NCBI GenBank assembly: GCA_018697195.1
Contig: CM031858.1
Location: forward strand, 80,297,133-80,361,132
Source of the DNA: Certhia americana
Taxonomy: Eukaryota; Chordata; Aves; Passeriformes; Certhiidae
Direction of reading: 5' to 3'
Length of the DNA stretch: 64,000 nt
The notes below the pieces were generated by a model that had not been told where the DNA came from, searched no databases, and saw only the letters and a list, made by a program, of their open reading frames with translations. Made by a program: the position numbers and the translations under genes. Of this stretch, positions 63,897 through 64,000 are shown piece by piece (positions within the stretch are counted from its first letter, which is position 1; every line of letters begins with the position of its first letter).

Positions 63897-64000
63897 GCTG
63901 CAATTGCATTCCACACAAGTTTCTCAACGAAGGGTTAAGCGTGCGCCGGAGTAAAACACGACTTCCATATTCCTTACCCTATTTGCTCGCAAGAAGACTT

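Noticed and set aside
63339..63914. 191-codon minus-strand open frame and overlapping plus-strand frames of 101-131 codons
   Set aside because: They lie in the CpG island, where stop codons are rare. They overlap on both strands, are Arg/Gly/Pro/Ala-rich and contain no known domain.

Overview
This window looks like AT-rich, gene-poor nuclear DNA from a bird, most likely a songbird. The main evidence is repeat content. About ten CR1 LINE copies are readable by eye, several with the avian CR1 3' tail (TTCTATGAT-type). There are also solo endogenous-retrovirus LTRs whose sequence I recognise as songbird-type. I see no Alu, L1 or other mammalian repeats. The species call is inference.

No protein-coding exon can be supported anywhere in bases 1-63,300. 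Open frames there are short, have no recognisable domain, and often lie inside CR1 or LTR repeats or low-complexity DNA.

Layout: 1-8.8 kb is non-coding with one CR1 tail. 8.8-12.1 kb holds three CR1 copies, one of them ancient. 14.2-14.6 kb is a solo LTR with a perfect 6-bp target duplication. 17.1-21.8 kb has an ancient CR1, a CR1 tail and the longest CR1 (about 1.8 kb of decayed ORF2 and 3' UTR). 22-34 kb is non-coding DNA with microsatellites and a strong pyrimidine-to-purine strand switch at 31.6-31.8 kb. 34.85-35.16 kb is a second solo LTR. 39.2-41.5 kb is a T-rich stretch of unknown origin. 41.5-44.2 kb holds a possible old LTR and a clear LTR. 47.9-56.5 kb has three more CR1 copies. 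56.8-58.2 kb contains a short-range copied segment: 106 bp reappears 1.3 kb downstream, and the second copy is bounded by a perfect 16-bp direct repeat.

The window ends in a CpG island (about 63.3-63.88 kb), almost certainly a promoter and first non-coding exon. It contains a match to the RFX X-box motif found at ciliary gene promoters. A strong rightward splice donor lies at 63,891 and a leftward one at 63,181, so direction is unresolved; a rightward gene continuing past the window is my preferred reading.

No tRNA, rRNA, known ncRNA or CRISPR array was seen. The strongest candidates for something undescribed are the local templated insertion at 58.1 kb and the X-box CpG island.
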